Position numbers and translations under genes: made by a program. The notes below the pieces were generated by a model. It was not told where the DNA came from and did no database searches. It was given only the letters and a program-made list of their open reading frames with translations. From Puffinus mauretanicus (taxonomy: Eukaryota > Chordata > Aves > Procellariiformes > Procellariidae): a DNA stretch of 64,000 nt. Of the stretch, positions 28,101 through 41,810 are shown piece by piece. The stretch lies in assembly GCA_023333565.1 (NCBI GenBank), contig JAJKFH010002891.1:434001-498000 (forward strand). The letters are read 5' to 3'. Within the stretch, counting starts at the first letter, position 1. The number at the start of each line of letters is the position of its first letter.

Positions 28101-31100
28101 TTGTTAGTCTTTGCAGAAGCAAGAGAATTCTCGTCTATTACCATTTCTAAATGTGAATTTTTGAATGACATCCTACGTCATGGTGGGGCCAAAAGGTGCT
28201 GAAGTCCAATCCTTAGGATAACCTGTCTCATATAACAGTGTATTCTAACAGGAAGGAAATAATGTTCTTATGCCAGTGTATTTTCTTCAATTTGAGAATA
28301 AAATGAGAAAGTTCTTTCAGCAAAATAAGACCACTATTATCACTTGTGCAGGTTAATACAGATTCATATCATGGCATGAAATTTCAGTAATAAAACTGAG
28401 GGAAATATTAAGGTACTCAAAAAAAAAAAAATTATTCTTGGGATTCTCCCTTCTAGTTTTTAACCCAAAGTACAACTTGAGTGGCTGGTTATTTTGAAGC
28501 AAAATAGCGGTAGACATTACTATTTTGTCATTTATATTCTGTCCCCAAATAATACTGAAGAGCAAATTCATCCTATTGTATTACTGGTAATCAATTTAAA
28601 TGGTCAGTGTGGAAGAGGAAGCCCAATATGCAGACTGCCTTTACAGATCTTTTTAAATGCTTATTAACAGTTAATAGAGGTTAGGGACTCATTTATTCAA
28701 ATTCTCAGTGAACCCTTCCATATGTGACATGATTAACATTTTTAATAAATACCTATGAATAGTAACGTATGGCAATGAGTGATTCAGAATGTGACTTAGA
28801 AGAGTATGTGCTATGAATAGACAGTAACACATAGCTGTATATTTTAAACCAAAAGTTTCATAGAAAAATTAAGATGTGCTTTACTGCATTATTAGCTCCA
28901 GGTATAATTGGAATTTTACCTCCAAATTAACGTAGTGTATACATGTACATTTGCATGCGCACAACTCTAGCGCAAGTTAAATGATACCTTAAACTCAAGT
29001 TGTCTGCTATGTCAAAGGATCTGGGTTAAAGTGTGAATGCTGTTGATACTAGAATGGAAAGGGACCGATCATCTGCTGCTGAAAGACCACAACAAACGGC
29101 TTAAGGTCTTGTTCTGCACCATCTGCTCCTACCACAGCAAGGCTGGCTTCTGCACTGCATGGAAATCATGTGTGTTAATGTTTAGAGTGAAGAGAACCCT
29201 TGACTGCATAATGAAAGTGCTGGCCTATTTACTATAAACAAAAAACATTGAAGGATCATCTATAAGGTAGCTGCATTTTTCATGACATGACATTAGGAAA
29301 ACAATGAAAAGAAATTAATCTGTGTAATTTTAATTATTCCTGATACTTTAAATAATTAGCTATATATGAAAATGTTCACTTAATATATTTCAGGTAATAT
29401 GCAACAATGTAAGTGTGGATAAGATCATTGGCTTTCATTTCAATTTTTCTCTAGAAGTATTTGGAGACTTAAAAAAGCCTTTCTCAGGGAAGTTGTCTAA
29501 CTACAACCGAGTGAGATAACTTCACCAATCTCATGCACTTACATCCCACTTATCCTTTCCCACATTCTGTTGAGCTGACTTTCGGAAGTGCATTACCATT
29601 CTATGACAGTGTAAAGTACCCTTAAAACTACAAATTAATTGAATTATTGTGATCTATGACATTTCTGATAGTACCCTGAATTCTTGAGGTAGGAAGCTAA
29701 GACACAAGTCTCTGAAATTCAGAAGTGAACAAGTTTTGCCCTTTTTCTTCTTTCTTAGTTTATTTCTTTTTCTCTTTTTGATTAGGAGTCTCAATTGAGA
29801 TAATTCTTTGCTGGTTGTGTGATGGCACATTGTCCTAAGAAGAACATTTTTCCATAAACATTTGTTTCATAAGTAATTTTAACTAATGTCAAATACTTAT
29901 GAATCATTCTCTTATCACTTACAAAAAAGAACTTTTAGTCTTCCATCTGCTTCTCCTTAATTTTCAGCTTTATTACACATGCAATTACAATTTCCCCCTT
30001 CTAAATAATTCACTGCACAGTTCATTTCACACAGAAGGTAAATGAATAAAAATTTGTTTTCTTTAGCATTAGCCTGTCTGTTTTCTATGTGTGGCTGGCA
30101 GCCAGGAATATTAGATTTCAACATCCAATTTTTAAAAGTGTGAATTTTAGTGTTAATAATAGATAATATGTATGGGTATTGTGTAAATTATCCAATGGTT
30201 GGAATCTGAATCCTTTTTTGCCTGATTTTACCCCTTCATTTCGTTGTCTTTTCTGTTCTAAGCAGAATGGCTAATTATAGTGAACTAAGATGAATGTAAA
30301 AAGTTGCTATTGTGCTACAAATAAGCATGAACTAATGAATACACTGAGGTTCCCTTATCAACTAGAAAGTTCCTGTGAGATTGTACTGTTCTTGAACACA
30401 GGAGTTAAAAAATAAAAAACAAACACCAGCTTCCAGCCTCCATCCCCTCCCCCCCCCAAAAAAAAAAAAAAAAAATCTGAAACTGGTGGGAGTGGAAAGA
30501 AGTTTTCTCACAAAATCCAGACTGTGACACCTGAAAGGGGTTAAGGTATTTAGAAGTTATCAACAGATTACTTAACAGCGGTTAATTTAAGGTTCTTTCA
30601 CTTTGTTTGAAAGACCTAACTGACATATTAGGGGGTGTGTGTGGGGAAGATCCTTTTTTGATGGACTGCTCAGATTTCCATTATCATGGAGAAGGATAGT
30701 TTCTGAATGATGAAGGAAGAGTCATGTCCTGATTTTAAAATTACTGTTGATGGACCATCTATCAGAATATATAGAGCACCCTCTAAGACTGCATAACAGA
30801 TTAAAAATTTGTTCTAAGTAACAGATTAGATCTACCTCATTGAGTGGGAAGTTGATATATTGCCATGTTCCCAAGCAATGAAAATCCATGTATTGTAGTA
30901 CTGAAGTGTCATGGTGTCCTTAAGAAGTATTCTTAGTAATTCAGTAGTTCTGTCTGTTTTGTTGTAACTTCATTGCGGTAGAAGAGGAGGGTAAAACTTA
31001 CCTAAATCAATGTGATGTGATCATAGAAGTTGAGGTCCTATGGTATGGAGTTGTACATTTCTGATTAAGTCATCCACATAGATATTTACAAATATGCATC

Positions 31101-32239
31101 TTGATATAGCAGAGTGCAAAGATAAATTTGTTCTTGTTTTTCTACATTAAGAAAAAAATATATTGAGAAGCTTATGGCAGTGTTTGTTGTGGTTTTTGTT
31201 TTGTTTTTTTTTTTTTTTCCCAACACCCTTGTGTTCCTTTGACTCATATTGAAGTAATCACACTCATGTAGGGATTTAGAATAAACTTATACTAGGGATT
31301 AAAAAAGATATTTACTCTTCATTTAACTATTTAGTGGTTAATATTTTTACTGCGTATGACAGCAATGTAAATAAAATGCAAGTGAAATAAAGTTACTAAA
31401 AATGGAATAGGGTACATAGGGGCTTTCCCTGCACCCAGATCTAGAGAAATAAGGATCTAAATAGAATCTCAGAATCAAATAGAATCTTAAGAAGAATCCG
31501 TTTATAAATGCCTCACATGTATCACGTGAGGATGAAGGGGAAGCTCAGAATCGTGACTGTCTGTATCAATAGTCCATAGAATTCAGCTTTTTTCAAAGCC
31601 CTATACTGAAGTTTGGCCATGATTTCACTGGGTGCAGGATTACCATACCTATGTGAAGTTTTGTGCCTAAAATCTCTGAGCCTTCATGAAAATGAAAAAA
31701 TAAACTATTTTTGCCTGTGAATTTACCTTTTTTTTTTTTTTAAAAAAGACCTTTCCACTGCATATGCTTAATTTTAAGCACTTAACACTTTCCTCAGGAG
31801 AGGTACTTTCATGAAGTATTGAGTATGTATTTGCCTTCCATTTGTGCAAACTTTGCTATAATTAATTTTAGATTTTTTTTTCCTATTTCATCTAAAGTCT
31901 TTAATTCTCCCAGGTTCTGAGAGCATCTTCAGTTGTAAATTTTCCTTGCTGAATAGCTCAAACAAGCAGATACTAAGATTCATACTTCAGTGAGTTCCTA
32001 AATAAATGTTTTTGAGAGTGCATGCAGCATAACTGTAATTCGTTAATTATGAACTGCTATAGATAATCATGTTACACCGTAAGCCAGCTGAGGTCTAGCT
32101 TGACTTTTTGAGCACTGTAGAGATGAGGAGATAATTTAAGAGGAGTACTTAATTGTAATATTTGGTGACATTAATAACAAGTTGTCTAATACAAGAAATT
32201 AAGCAATTAATTTAGAACGTACTTGTCTCAAAATGTTCC
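25191..32239 (+). other. Upstream intron, unique AT-rich stretch
   Basis: Apart from the C9-A18 tract and a T15 run at 31204-31218, I see no repeat family or gene. Short open frames, for example 27885-28202, look random. Confidence 0.7.
30449..30475 (+). repeat. C9-A18 compound homopolymer
   Basis: Nine C run straight into eighteen A. It could be a decayed poly-A end, but the upstream sequence is not recognisable as a retrocopy. Confidence 0.9.
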
Positions 32240-32300
32240 TAGAACAGCCCAGGTTGGAAGGGACCTTGAAAGATCAAACATTCCCACCTCCATTCCCTGT
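32240..32300 (-). mobile_element. CR1 LINE remnant
   Basis: AGAACAGCCCAGGTTGGAAG followed by GGACCTTGAAAGATCAAAC is the reverse complement of the last 50-60 bp of CR1. The octamer tail has decayed to a single unit. The pyrimidine-rich sequence after 32300 is not clearly CR1, so the true end is uncertain. Confidence 0.75.
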
Positions 32301-35300
32301 TCTTCCTCCTCCACCCTGCTGAAAAGACCCCTCAAAATTTTGCAACAGTTCTGTTAGATAAGACCATGGGTCTCTGTGCCTGGGTTAGCAGGCAGTGTTT
32401 TCATTAGAGATACCAGGGCAATTACAATATACTCCAAGCATCCATAATATCCTGTAGTAAAGGCGAGCAGAGCTTTGGTAAAGGTAATAAAGAAATATTA
32501 CATCAAGTAATAACAAAGCAAAAAGCAAACAATAAAGAATTTGTATTAGAAATATAAATCAATACTTCAAACCAATTTGTATGCAGGTAGTAAGTGACGA
32601 TAAATAAGCCACCTTGAGTAAAATCAATGAAGACCTTTCCAGGAAAAGCATGTAAATGGTGGTTCTGAAATGCTTTTTGAAATTAATAGTTACTGTTTGT
32701 TTGTTTGGCAGACTTTTGTTTAACATGTTAGGATTGACTTAGGTACTGGGGTAGTGATACCATGAGGCAATATAAATGTCTATTTATAATAACAAGATCT
32801 ATTGAATAGGATTTTCAAAATCCTCTGCATGTTTATGGTTCTAAATTAGTGTTTGAAAACATTTGGTATATTCTTATAATATATTTTAGGTTTTAAATTA
32901 AAAAAAAAAATTATTTAGTCCATGCTAATGATTTTTAGTCGTTGTGCTGATGTGAGACACATCTTTCTATTCTCTATCTGTACTTTAGACATTTGGATTT
33001 TTAGACATTTGGAAAGAGGAATATCGTTAGGAGGTAACACCAGTACTTTTCACTAGCATAATTACTTTTTTTAAGATCTGCAACCTCTAACTAATATACT
33101 GTAGATGTTATTTATTATAATGATTTCAGACATAGCGATTCTCCCAGGAAAATAGCGATTCTCTCAGCAAGAGAGAGAACTGTGGGTAGAATCCCCATAT
33201 GCAAGTCTCATTTGCCAATCCAACTTTCCGCTAAATTTTTACCTTAAATTTAAATACTCTAAAGTATGGCACTTTTGTCTCAAAATAATTGTATTGCTAA
33301 TATCTCCTCAATAATAGGGCAGTGCATATGGGGTACTACTCATGAATTTGCTTTTTTTTTTTTTTTTCCTTGTCAATTTTAATTCCTTTCTTTTGTAATT
33401 ATTTCACAGCAAAGAAAGTATCAAGCTTCTTAGTGGTTGGTCATGGACCAGCTGGAAATAATAACAATAATAATAATATTTTTTAAAAACCCTGTCTGTA
33501 ATGGAATGCAGGGCTCCTTTTCAGTGGTGCTGGTATCAAATGCTACTTCTATTGTGTTTCCTTACAAATATGTCTGAGTCCTTTCTCATTTTCACTGTGA
33601 CTCCCTGGAAAAGATGATGATCAGAATTCAAGAATAGAGAATTGATAAGCAAAGCCCTGTAAGGAACAAATTTGTAGGGTATAAGTTATGCTGAGGGTTT
33701 TGTGCTTACTTTCTTTGTAATGGAGGAGGAAAACGGGGAAGAGAATGAGATCACTGACACTTTGGTGAAACACCCTTTTTGACAAGTGCATTACTTAAGA
33801 TTTCGCTTTTTCAAATTGGACAAAATTATTCTTAAAGGGAAAATTTTAGAGAACTTCTATATCATTTGGACATGGTTGAGAAAGCATCTCAAAGAAGAGT
33901 TTCTTTAAACAAAAAATCCTAAATTTTAACTGGTGTGTAGCAATATAAGAATATGTTGTAAAGCATTTTTGTGACTCTTGAGGGAGAAATGATGCTGGTT
34001 TTTTAAAAGAATAGATATGCTATAAATCAAGGCAGTGAACTGATGTATAAATGCATTTCATGCATGAATTAACCAGCTACTAACTAGTAGATTTCAAATC
34101 AATGTGTTCTGCTGGCTGGCTAACATGTGTGCTCAAGTAGTGTGCTGAAGCAGAAATACTTTATAAAGCACATATGAGGTTGTGGCTAGAAATACATGAG
34201 CTGCTTGAGATTTTGCTTGTCTAACACCTGCTAAAGCCATGCACTTATTGCAATGGCTTAAAGTCTAATAATTTGAGAGAAAACACAAAACACTTCAGCT
34301 AATGTCTTTTTGAATCTGTTAAGACTAAAATATTAAACAAAATCTTTATGGTGAAGGTACAAATGAATTCAGAAATCCAGCGTTACAAAATCATCAAGAC
34401 TGAACAAGCTGCCAGGAGATGGGTCATTATTTTCAGAACAATCTCAGTGGAGTCATCACAGAGCTTTTTGATTATTTATGTGTGTGTATGTATGTGCTTT
34501 AATTGTTCAAAATGGATGTTCTTAGTAATGTGTATGCATTCAAATATATATACTTGGTATGTTTTCTGGAACTGTATAATTGTATGGATACAGTCTAATG
34601 GTATGGAATTCAATATGTATTATGGAACTGTAATTTGTACAGTGCAATGTTAGTTTATTTAGCAGGGGAGAACAGTGAACATACATATGACCTTTAGTGT
34701 CATAGCCAATTATGGGTTTTTCTTATCTGGTTTTAAATTTTGAAAAGGGATAGGCAGACACAAACACAAGTTAAAGAGGAAGTTGGTTTTATTGTGGAAA
34801 TGCAAACATTTTGCTGAATTTTTTTTTTTTTTTTAAATTTGGTGCATTTTGGGGAAAATACATCTTTTCTTGATGAAGGAATTTGGTGTCTTTTTAATTG
34901 CAAAGTATCCTGTGGATCAGTCTGTGATAACTTTCATAAAAACTGCTATGTTGGGACAGATTCTTGGTACTCTTCAGCCCAACCTTGAGGAACTTTTTAA
35001 GAATTAGTTTCAAATCACCAATTTTCATTTGTCTTCGTTGCACTAGGACTGCAAAATGTGTTTGACATCTACTGATTATGGGAGGGAAAATTCGAGATAG
35101 CTTTTTCATAACCTTAGGGCTTGAAACTCTTTTGCCAAGCAATCTGGTGAATGAAAGCATGTTTTGTATAAGTTTTGAAGGATGTTTGATGATTCCTGCT
35201 GTTGCAAATTTAGTGTTTGTTTCTGATCCCTGGGTTAGTTTGTTTTCCACATGTTTATTAGATTTCTGAAAGAGTTCTTAATGTAAAAATTGAGAGGGAT

Positions 35301-37010
35301 TAAGTGGGAATGTGTCCTTGAGACTTCTTTCTAACAGAGCACATTCACTTGGTCAATTTTGATCTTATCCGTATGTATAAAGATGTGAGAATGATAATGC
35401 AATTCCACATGCCAAAAAAGGAAGCAAATCTATTGCTTTCTGTTACCTGTGCAAAGTGACTACTGCTCTTGCAAACTCTGGATTAGTGTTCCTTCAGGGG
35501 TGGAGAAAAAGCAAAATTGTTCTGAGTTATTTCTGAAGTATTCATAGAGTTCATGACTTCCTAGGCATTTTGTCTCCCAGAAATTTCAATAAATATCAAG
35601 TGAGTAGAGTAGAGAGAAGGTAGAAGAGATTGCATCCAGATTGCTGGTTTGGATGCCTAGATGGAAGGAATAATGTTAAAACCAGAATTCCCAACAAGTT
35701 GTGTAAATGCCTTCCAATAAGAGTAGTTGGCAGGAACTGCTGTGTAAGCTGAAAGTTCACTCTGTGTAAGATCTGAAAATTGCTTAAAAACCATCCATGT
35801 TTTCAGAAGAATGTCTGCCAAATCAAATACATTCAAAGTACGATTATAATGAAGCTGCTTAATTAAAAATGGGATCTATTTTTTCTGAATAATTTCCTGC
35901 TGCACTTATATCTGAATTTGTGAGAAAGGATAGAAGTCTGGGACCGGTAATACTTTTATTACCATTTTCACAACAAGCAGGCTGACCAAAAAAGTTGTAC
36001 GGTATCCTTATTTTGTAAAAAGTATACTGGATTTGTATTAATGCCAAGTAAGAAACACTTTCCGTGGCAAGTCTGTTAACCATTTATCTTTCATGCCTTG
36101 AAAAAAGGCAAGCTTCTGTCTTGCTCTTGATGTTTCCAGCTGTCAAAGCAGTTACTTCCATTTGGTCACTGAAGTACAAACCTGACTTCAGCTCTGGGAG
36201 AAATAGTGAACCACAAAGAAGGAGACAAATTTTGAAGGTTGATGAGATGAGACATTTAATCTAGTAGCAGACAGACAAATAAATAAATCCATTTAGTAAT
36301 GAAGGATGCCAGATCAGGGTTTTTTTTTTTATTCTTGGAGTATGTTTCTGAGAATTGATAGTTACAAGTATAATGGCGTTAAATTAATAGGTCTTTATGG
36401 CATGATAGCTTCAGTCTGACAAAGTACAGTCAGGATCGTTTACGAAGTAACTATTAACTATTGTGGAAAATGGAAATGTATTATTTAAATGCATAGAAAG
36501 TTCTCTGGCACAGACAGAAAGCCATGAAGATTAACATTAAAAGAGAAGGATAACAAAAAAAAAAAAAAGGTGTGTCAAAAAATATCTACTGTATTGGAAC
36601 AGGGAATAGTTTCATGAGAAGTAAAGTTGTTTGTGACAATTGAAGAGTACAGGAAATACTGAACAATATATGCGTTCAAAAACTCAATGGTAAATGAATC
36701 CTGTTGATTTCCAAGTGGCTCAAATAGTTGTGAAACTAAAGAGCGGAGGGAATTACTGAGCAAATGACAAAAGGCTGGAATAATAATACACTAAACAGAA
36801 TAGATAGAAGCAGTAGTGTGCGATGGCTGTAAAGATCAGACAACAGTGATTTTAAATCAAACTGAAATTAAATTGCAGTCGTTGCTAGATTAGGGTGACC
36901 ATCCTGATTTTTCCTTTTTGAAGCATAGGGAGTTTCTTTCTAAATGCAAATATCAATTTCATTGTTATTAAAATGTTGTTCTAATCCATATATAAAGAAA
37001 GGAAAATCTC
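32301..37010 (+). other. Upstream intron, unique AT-rich stretch
   Basis: Holds the 20-bp duplication at 33.1 kb, T16 runs at 33352-33367 and 34819-34834, and A14 at 36555-36568. Two overlapping open frames on opposite strands near 35.1 kb have no recognisable content. Confidence 0.7.
33132..33171. repeat. 20-bp tandem duplication
   Basis: ATAGCGATTCTCCCAGGAAA is followed directly by ATAGCGATTCTCTCAGCAAG (three differences). Confidence 0.9.
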
Positions 37011-37153
37011 CATTTTTCAAGGTCTTCAAGAGCAGGTTGGATAAAGCTTTGAGCAACTTGGTCTGACCTCACAGCTGATCCTGCTTTGAGCAGGAGGTTG
37101 GACTAGAAACCTCCTGAGGTCTCTTCCAGCCTGAGTTTTCCTATGATCCTATG
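37011..37153 (+). mobile_element. CR1 LINE 3' end, 5'-truncated
   Basis: In sense orientation: AAGGTCTTCAAGAGCAGGTT, then GGATAAAGCTTTGAGCAACT, GGAGGTTGGACTAGAAACC and GGTCTCTTCCAGCCTGAG, ending TTTTCCTATGATCCTATGA. This is the CR1 3' end with two diverged octamers. The divergence suggests an older subfamily than the copy at 48.6 kb. It is non-coding. Confidence 0.92.
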
Positions 37154-40100
37154 AAAATACTAATACAGCATTGTCCCTGCAAGTCTTTCCAATATTAATC
37201 TTCTGTTGATTTTTTGTAGATAAAATTTATAGATTGACAGTGGAAGACTAGGCATGTTTTGTGGTGGACATTGCAGCTGTTCTTTGCTATAAAGTTTTCT
37301 CTATCTGTCAAGGAAAATACACCTTTGTAATAGAGGCAAATGGAAATTCTTCCCTATGACATATTCCAATAGGCTTTGGGTTTGCTGAACCATGAACAAA
37401 TTGAAGTATAATTAATGCAGGTGCAATGACTGTTAAAGATGCAATGTTTTTCCACCTGAATTTTTTTCAGATTTTTCTTCCTAGAAGATAATAATATTCA
37501 TTTCTTTTTCATTTGAATACATGACTTATTCTCTTGGAAGTGTCTCTACTAAGTGTGTTCTCTTTGCTGAACAGCCAGTGTTGGGCTGTCATGCAAATTG
37601 GACTTTCTATCAGTTTCCACAGGCTTGTCATCACTATGAAAGAAATGATATGTACTTATTTAAAATTGTCCTTTTACTTCAGCGTTGGCAGTTCTCTGAA
37701 GTGCCGGACATTTTTGAGAGAAGCAACCTGTCACATCTTGGGTTATGGGGAGGAGAGCACTTAAAATACGGGGAAAGGCCTACGTGACATTTCTTTTTTT
37801 TCATCCTCACACTCTTCACTGTTCAAACCCCATGAAATCTGTATGTGAGGTTACAGGATTCAAGAGATTATTGGCTGAGAAAGGCAGCTAAATCAAGGTG
37901 TTTGGTCTATTTCCACAAGATTTATATGTAAACAGGGAAGAAACACATTAGTCTGAAGTGCAATGTGTAGCCTCTGGTGTATTAGACCATGATATATAAG
38001 TGCTTATAGGAACGTATCTGTGGGAGATTTGTGCTCTCCAGAGTACATTGCTGCTTTCAAGACATCAGTTTGTCACTAACAGATTAATGAACCGTTTTAG
38101 AGAACTTCTTGGAATCAGCAGGCCAGAGAGACGAAGTGTTGCAGGATCTGTGACAGTGTTTAACAGAAGTGAACTGCTGCTGGTGCTTCGTATGTGAGTG
38201 GAGGATGGCATAAAAATAACTGGCAGATTACAGTTACCTAGAACCATTTGCATTTGTGCTTCCAACACAGGTGCATTTGATAAAAGCAAGTGAGGTATTT
38301 GGGGTTTCCACCTAACCTTTGATTCTGTTTTTATTTAAAAGAAAAGAAAACCACAAAAATACCAAGAAAACCAGCATAGAAATCTAGTGTGATTAGTAGT
38401 AGCATGTGAGAAAATGTGTACATAGAGACAGAGGGAGAAGGACTCTGAGTTCATTTAGAAGAAAAATAGAGCAAAAATAGAATCAGGGTATATAATGCAT
38501 ATACCTGACTGTTTTTCTCCTGTAAATTTCTGTGAAGTATCAGCAGCTCTTGGAGACCATTATAAGCTAATTAAATCAATTAGTCTAACTTTATTTCACT
38601 TATACAGTACATTATTAAAGGATATGTTATGTATCCTGTTGTTGTTATAATTTTGAGATGAACTCTAAATCTTAGAGGAAATGTTTTGGGGTTTTTTATA
38701 AAACTTCTCCTTAAATTCACTTACTTGCTCTCACTCACTGTCTCTTATGTCGATATTCTCTGAGAGATTGTTGTTTAATGTGTGTAAACATTGCTTTGTG
38801 AGCCAATCTTAAAATTTTAATTTATTATTAAACATATCCTTGATGATTTAGTTTTAGAAGTGTTACAAATATAAGATAATCATAACTGCCTTGACAAAAC
38901 TGAATAATAACTGAATCTGTATCTTGCTAAAGGATATTCCAAGTCAGAACAGAAAATGTGACAGTGTTCAGTGCCAAGAGGCACTGAAGAAAGCGATCAT
39001 TTAATGAATTAATGAGTTAACTGTATTATATTATCAGACACTTTGTTTAGGGCAACATTTAGAAAAGCGGTCTGATTTTGTCCACTTTTCCAATGCTAAT
39101 ATTACAGGGTTTTCTTGACTGACTACCTACAACTTAAGTTAAATTTTGAAAAAATTATAGGGATGCCCACATTGATTAGTAATTTCACTCTGATGCCTCC
39201 TAAAATATGTCTGATGGAGCTTCTCAGCTCTCTCTTTACTTTTTTGTCTTTAAAATGGAGGTGATGTTTAGTAATTGCATAATACTGAGAGTGCTGAATA
39301 TATCGCCTTAGTATTGATTAATATTCATACTTCACCTTTTTTTAAGAACTGTTATACTTACTGAAAGGCTGAGATGTTGTCTTTGGCCCTCTCTCAATCA
39401 AAAGGGCATTTTCACATAGGTTAATAAGACTTTATTTATCTTGATCTCACAAATCACAAGCAAAAGAAAAATTAATAGTGTTCTCACCTGTGAAAGAATT
39501 CATGGGAGAAAAAAAATCTTGATGGCCAGAAAATTTATCTGAAAGCCACCTGAAATGTTTTGGTATTCTATGATACAGAGGGAATATGATGTAGATCTGA
39601 CAAACAGAGGGTAGCAGTAATACCAGAACAGAACAGCAGAATAGAAAAATGACTTGAGCATATTTAGGAAAATGAAGAATATAGATATATATGCTTTCTT
39701 TAGTGTGTCTGTTTGTGGAGTTATCTTGCAGAAACTTCTCCGTTGCTAACTGAGGAGGCAGCTAGCTTTTTACCTGAAAGGAAATATGAGCAAAATAATC
39801 TGCTTAGTAAAACAAACTAAATATAATAAAGTAAATTCCTTTGCCTATGAAAATGATCCAATAAAATATTCATATAGTATTTTTCTTTTTCAAGAAGTGC
39901 ATCCTTGGGCTGCCCAATTAAATGGGATCATGGAAGGGACATGTTTTTGTTAAAATACTGCATTTCTCAACAACACTAAGCGTACAAATTCTGTCTGAAG
40001 CTCAGACAATCAAATTTTTGTCAGCTATTTCTCTTAACTTTTTAATATTAAAATTAAATGTATACTTTTTCATTGAGATAACTTTGTGGCTTGTTTTAGT

Positions 40101-40250
40101 ATTTCTGAAAGGAGGATTGTGTCATCACTGATAACATAGCGACAGGAGTGTTACTATTGCTGTTTTCAATAGTTTTGTAAGCATTTAGTGTTCCTATTAC
40201 TTCATCACTCAAAACAGCTCAGAGGTTCACTGTATCATTCTAAAATGTAA
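37154..40250 (+). other. Upstream intron between CR1 and the solo LTR
   Basis: Unique AT-rich sequence. No gene, RNA or named repeat is recognised. Confidence 0.7.
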
Positions 40251-40255
40251 ACATG
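40251..40255. repeat. Left target-site duplication of the solo LTR (ACATG)
   Basis: ACATG directly abuts the TG end of the LTR and is repeated exactly after its CA end. It marks the integration site. Confidence 0.85.
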
Positions 40256-40774
40256 TGTAGTGGTTTAATCTGGCAGGCAGCCAAACACCACACAGCTGCT
40301 CGCTCACTCCTCCCTCTGCCAGTGGGTCGTCAGGAAGAAAAAAAAAAGAAAGGTAAAATTCATGAATTGAGATAAAGACAATTTAATAGGACAGAAAAGG
40401 AAGGGAAGATAATAATAATAACAATAATAATAAAAATAATGATAAAATGTACAAAATGAGTGATGCACAATGCAATTGCTCATGACCCACCAAGTAGCGA
40501 TTGATACTTCCTGGAACACACCTCCCATTCATATACCAAGCATGACATCACATGGTATGGAATAACCCCGTTGGCCAGCTGGACCAGCTGTCCCGGCTAT
40601 GCTCCCTCCCAGCCTCTTGTGCGCTTGGCAGAGCATGAAAGCTGAAAGTCCTTGACTAGGAGGGTACTTAGCAACAACTAAAACCATCAGTGTGTTATCA
40701 ACATTCTTCTCATACTAAATCCAAAACACAGCACTAGGAAGAAATTTAACTCTATCCCAGCTGAAACCAGGACA
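40256..40774 (-). mobile_element. Endogenous retrovirus solo LTR (519 bp) with 5-bp target duplication
   Basis: The element runs from TGTAGTGG to CCAGGACA, so both edges carry the TG...CA ends of an LTR. It is flanked on both sides by the same pentamer ACATG (40251-40255 and 40775-40779). No primer-binding site, gag, pol or env sequence lies between flanks, so it is a solo LTR left by recombination between two LTRs. I recognise the sequence from memory as a type common in Neoaves. In the usual orientation it starts TGTCCTGGTTTCAGCTGGGA, which makes this copy antisense. An ATTAAA on the minus strand (40382-40387) could be its polyadenylation signal. A 5-bp duplication fits ERVL-type integration; the family name is not certain. 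The internal AAT-rich stretch is part of the LTR. Confidence 0.88.
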
Positions 40775-40779
40775 ACATG
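40775..40779. repeat. Right target-site duplication of the solo LTR (ACATG)
   Basis: An exact copy of the pentamer on the left flank. The base before it (A at 40774) is taken as the last base of the LTR. Confidence 0.85.
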
Positions 40780-41779
40780 CTACCATTTCTTGACAAGACT
40801 GAAGCAGGACAAGTGTCTGCTTAGTGAGATAAATTGGGAATCTGCTTGTTGGATTCTAGGCAATTACTGCTATAGTAACATTTGAAAGTTTAGACCGTGC
40901 TGAAAATGCTCTACTTACAGCGCTTCAGATTTTAATTCTTGAGGCTGAAATATTTTGAGTTGCTGATAATTGTTAGTAGTTCAGAGAAAATGAACACTCT
41001 GGTGTGTAAGGTTAAGTGAGGTGATAAAGGACTCCTTTAAATGTCAGGAGGCTGTATGTTAAAGGGAAGAACTGTAACTGTTCATGAGGGTTTAACAGGT
41101 TTTGTAATGGGCAGCCAAATTCTCTAGCAGCCTCATCTTTCGGCAAGCTGTGAAGGATGTAAATAAACAACCTGTTCTAGTAGTAAAATGCTGAGTGCGT
41201 CTCAAACTCTTTTATTCTCATTAAGTCTCAGTTTCTATTGGACCAAAGCCTGAAGTTTGGAATTTAGGGATTGTTATACATCCTTTTAAATGCGAAAAGG
41301 CAGACAGAGCTAGCTGGCATATTAATGGCACTTTTGTCATTGGAGTCTCCTTGCCTTGATGGAGTGACATCTCCTTGATCGAAGGAAGCAAGGCTATATT
41401 TAAAAATAAACAAATAAATTCTGGTATTATTTATTCATTTCAATATTCTCCTTGAAAAATACTGCAAAATACTTATCTTAAAAATAAGTATTATATGCTT
41501 TAAATGAACACTGATTCGTTTTATTTTTTATTTTGTAAGTTGTTCAGAAGTTAATTACAATGACACAGAGCAGCATTAACTTAGCAATTCTTTCAGTTTC
41601 TAAATATATTCTTCAGGCTTTGTTTATATGTTAGCAACTCAGGAAACTATAAAGCATGAGGAAAAAGAGCACTCATCCAAATGTTATGCCAGTTTAGTTC
41701 CGCATCGAAGCACAACCTGACTTCTCATGTTTCAGCCAGATTTAATCTCACTATCAATTACTATATTCTTATCCTGATT

Positions 41780-41810
41780 TTTTTTTCCTCTTTTTTTTTT
41801 TTTTTTTTTT
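41780..41810 (+). repeat. T-rich tract ending in T20
   Basis: An interrupted T run followed by twenty T and then CCCC. The minus-strand Lys-rich open frame over it is an artefact. Confidence 0.9.

Noticed and set aside
40304..40528. Minus-strand frame with a run of Tyr
   Set aside because: It lies inside the solo LTR. The Tyr run comes from the LTR's AAT-rich stretch.
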